NCBI RefSeq assembly: GCF_040720935.1
Contig: NZ_JBFDAE010000006.1
Location: forward strand, 62,001 to 126,000
Source of the DNA: Jejuia sp040720935
GTDB lineage: Bacteria; Bacteroidota; Bacteroidia; Flavobacteriales; Flavobacteriaceae
Length of the DNA stretch: 64,000 bases
Reading direction: 5' to 3'
Shown here one piece after another: positions 63,972-64,000 of the stretch. The notes beneath the pieces were generated by a model. The model was not told the origin of the DNA. It did not search any database and saw only the letters and a list, made by a program, of their open reading frames with translations. Position 1 is the stretch's first letter. Each line of letters opens with the position of its first letter. Both the position numbers and the translations under genes were made by a program.

Positions 63972-64000
63972 ATGAAACATAAAGAACTGACATATAAAAT
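63972..64000 (+). CDS. Start of a truncated gene at the window edge, possibly a GxxExxY protein
   Basis: ATG at 63972 opens a frame reading MKHKELTYK before the window ends. The purine-rich AGACAAAAAGAA just upstream could serve as leader. From memory, GxxExxY-family proteins, often found in restriction and mobile islands, begin with very similar residues (MKHKELTYKIIG...). Nine residues are too few for a firm call. Confidence 0.3.

Overview
The window is a low-GC chromosomal segment from a marine-type member of the Bacteroidota, most likely family Flavobacteriaceae. This rests on type IX secretion (T9SS) C-terminal sorting domains in two proteins, SusC/SusD outer-membrane uptake proteins, a hybrid two-component regulator, a GYDIA-family GHMP kinase beside HMG-CoA reductase, and promoters of the Bacteroidota form TTG-N18..20-TAnnTTTG. 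Genus cannot be set from the sequence.

Region 1 (1-5840, minus strand) is the head of the division and cell wall cluster: mraZ, rsmH, an ftsL-like gene, ftsI with a PASTA domain, murE and the start of mraY. Three 10-bp-phased GTGGTAA boxes and a TATATTTG element lie directly upstream of mraZ and look like its autoregulatory operator. Region 2 (6005-35710 and on to 36713) is mostly housekeeping. It holds an alpha/beta hydrolase and engB; an outer-membrane protein gene flanked by a decayed duplicate of a permease 3' end; an ABC permease with a tail-specific protease; surE, a small membrane protein, lpxB and a C40 peptidase; a T9SS protein; comEC; a thioredoxin; two POT peptide transporters with a DPP IV peptidase; HMG-CoA reductase and GYDIA kinase; a PpiD-like foldase; and a coaX-OMP-TPR-lptC-small protein-CorC-like run. 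It ends with a tRNA-Phe gene that has a clear promoter and terminator.

Region 3 (37098-52827, minus strand) is a polysaccharide utilization locus for beta-1,4-galactan or arabinogalactan side chains: HTCS regulator, SusC, SusD, a lipoprotein that fuses a GH53 endo-galactanase to four SusE/SusF-like modules, a T9SS-exported protein with an unrecognised N-terminal domain, a GH2 beta-galactosidase lipoprotein and a second, single-domain GH53. The fusion replaces the separate surface glycan-binding protein expected in such loci. Endo-cleavage at the surface, import through SusCD and trimming in the periplasm by GH53 and GH2 is the inferred route.

Region 4 (53266-59435, plus strand) is a compact unit: a lipoprotein with a dehydrogenase-like propeller, HEAT repeats and a C-terminal cytochrome c heme site, followed by a complete DctPQM TRAP transporter. 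I infer periplasmic oxidation of a sugar or alcohol coupled to uptake of an acid. Region 5 (59790-end) is a type I restriction-modification island: hsdM, a DUF1016 PDDEXK nuclease gene and hsdS overlapping in one operon. hsdR is not seen and may lie beyond the window. The nuclease gene carries two in-frame copies of a 25-bp palindromic repeat. No prophage, insertion sequence, rRNA or CRISPR array was found.
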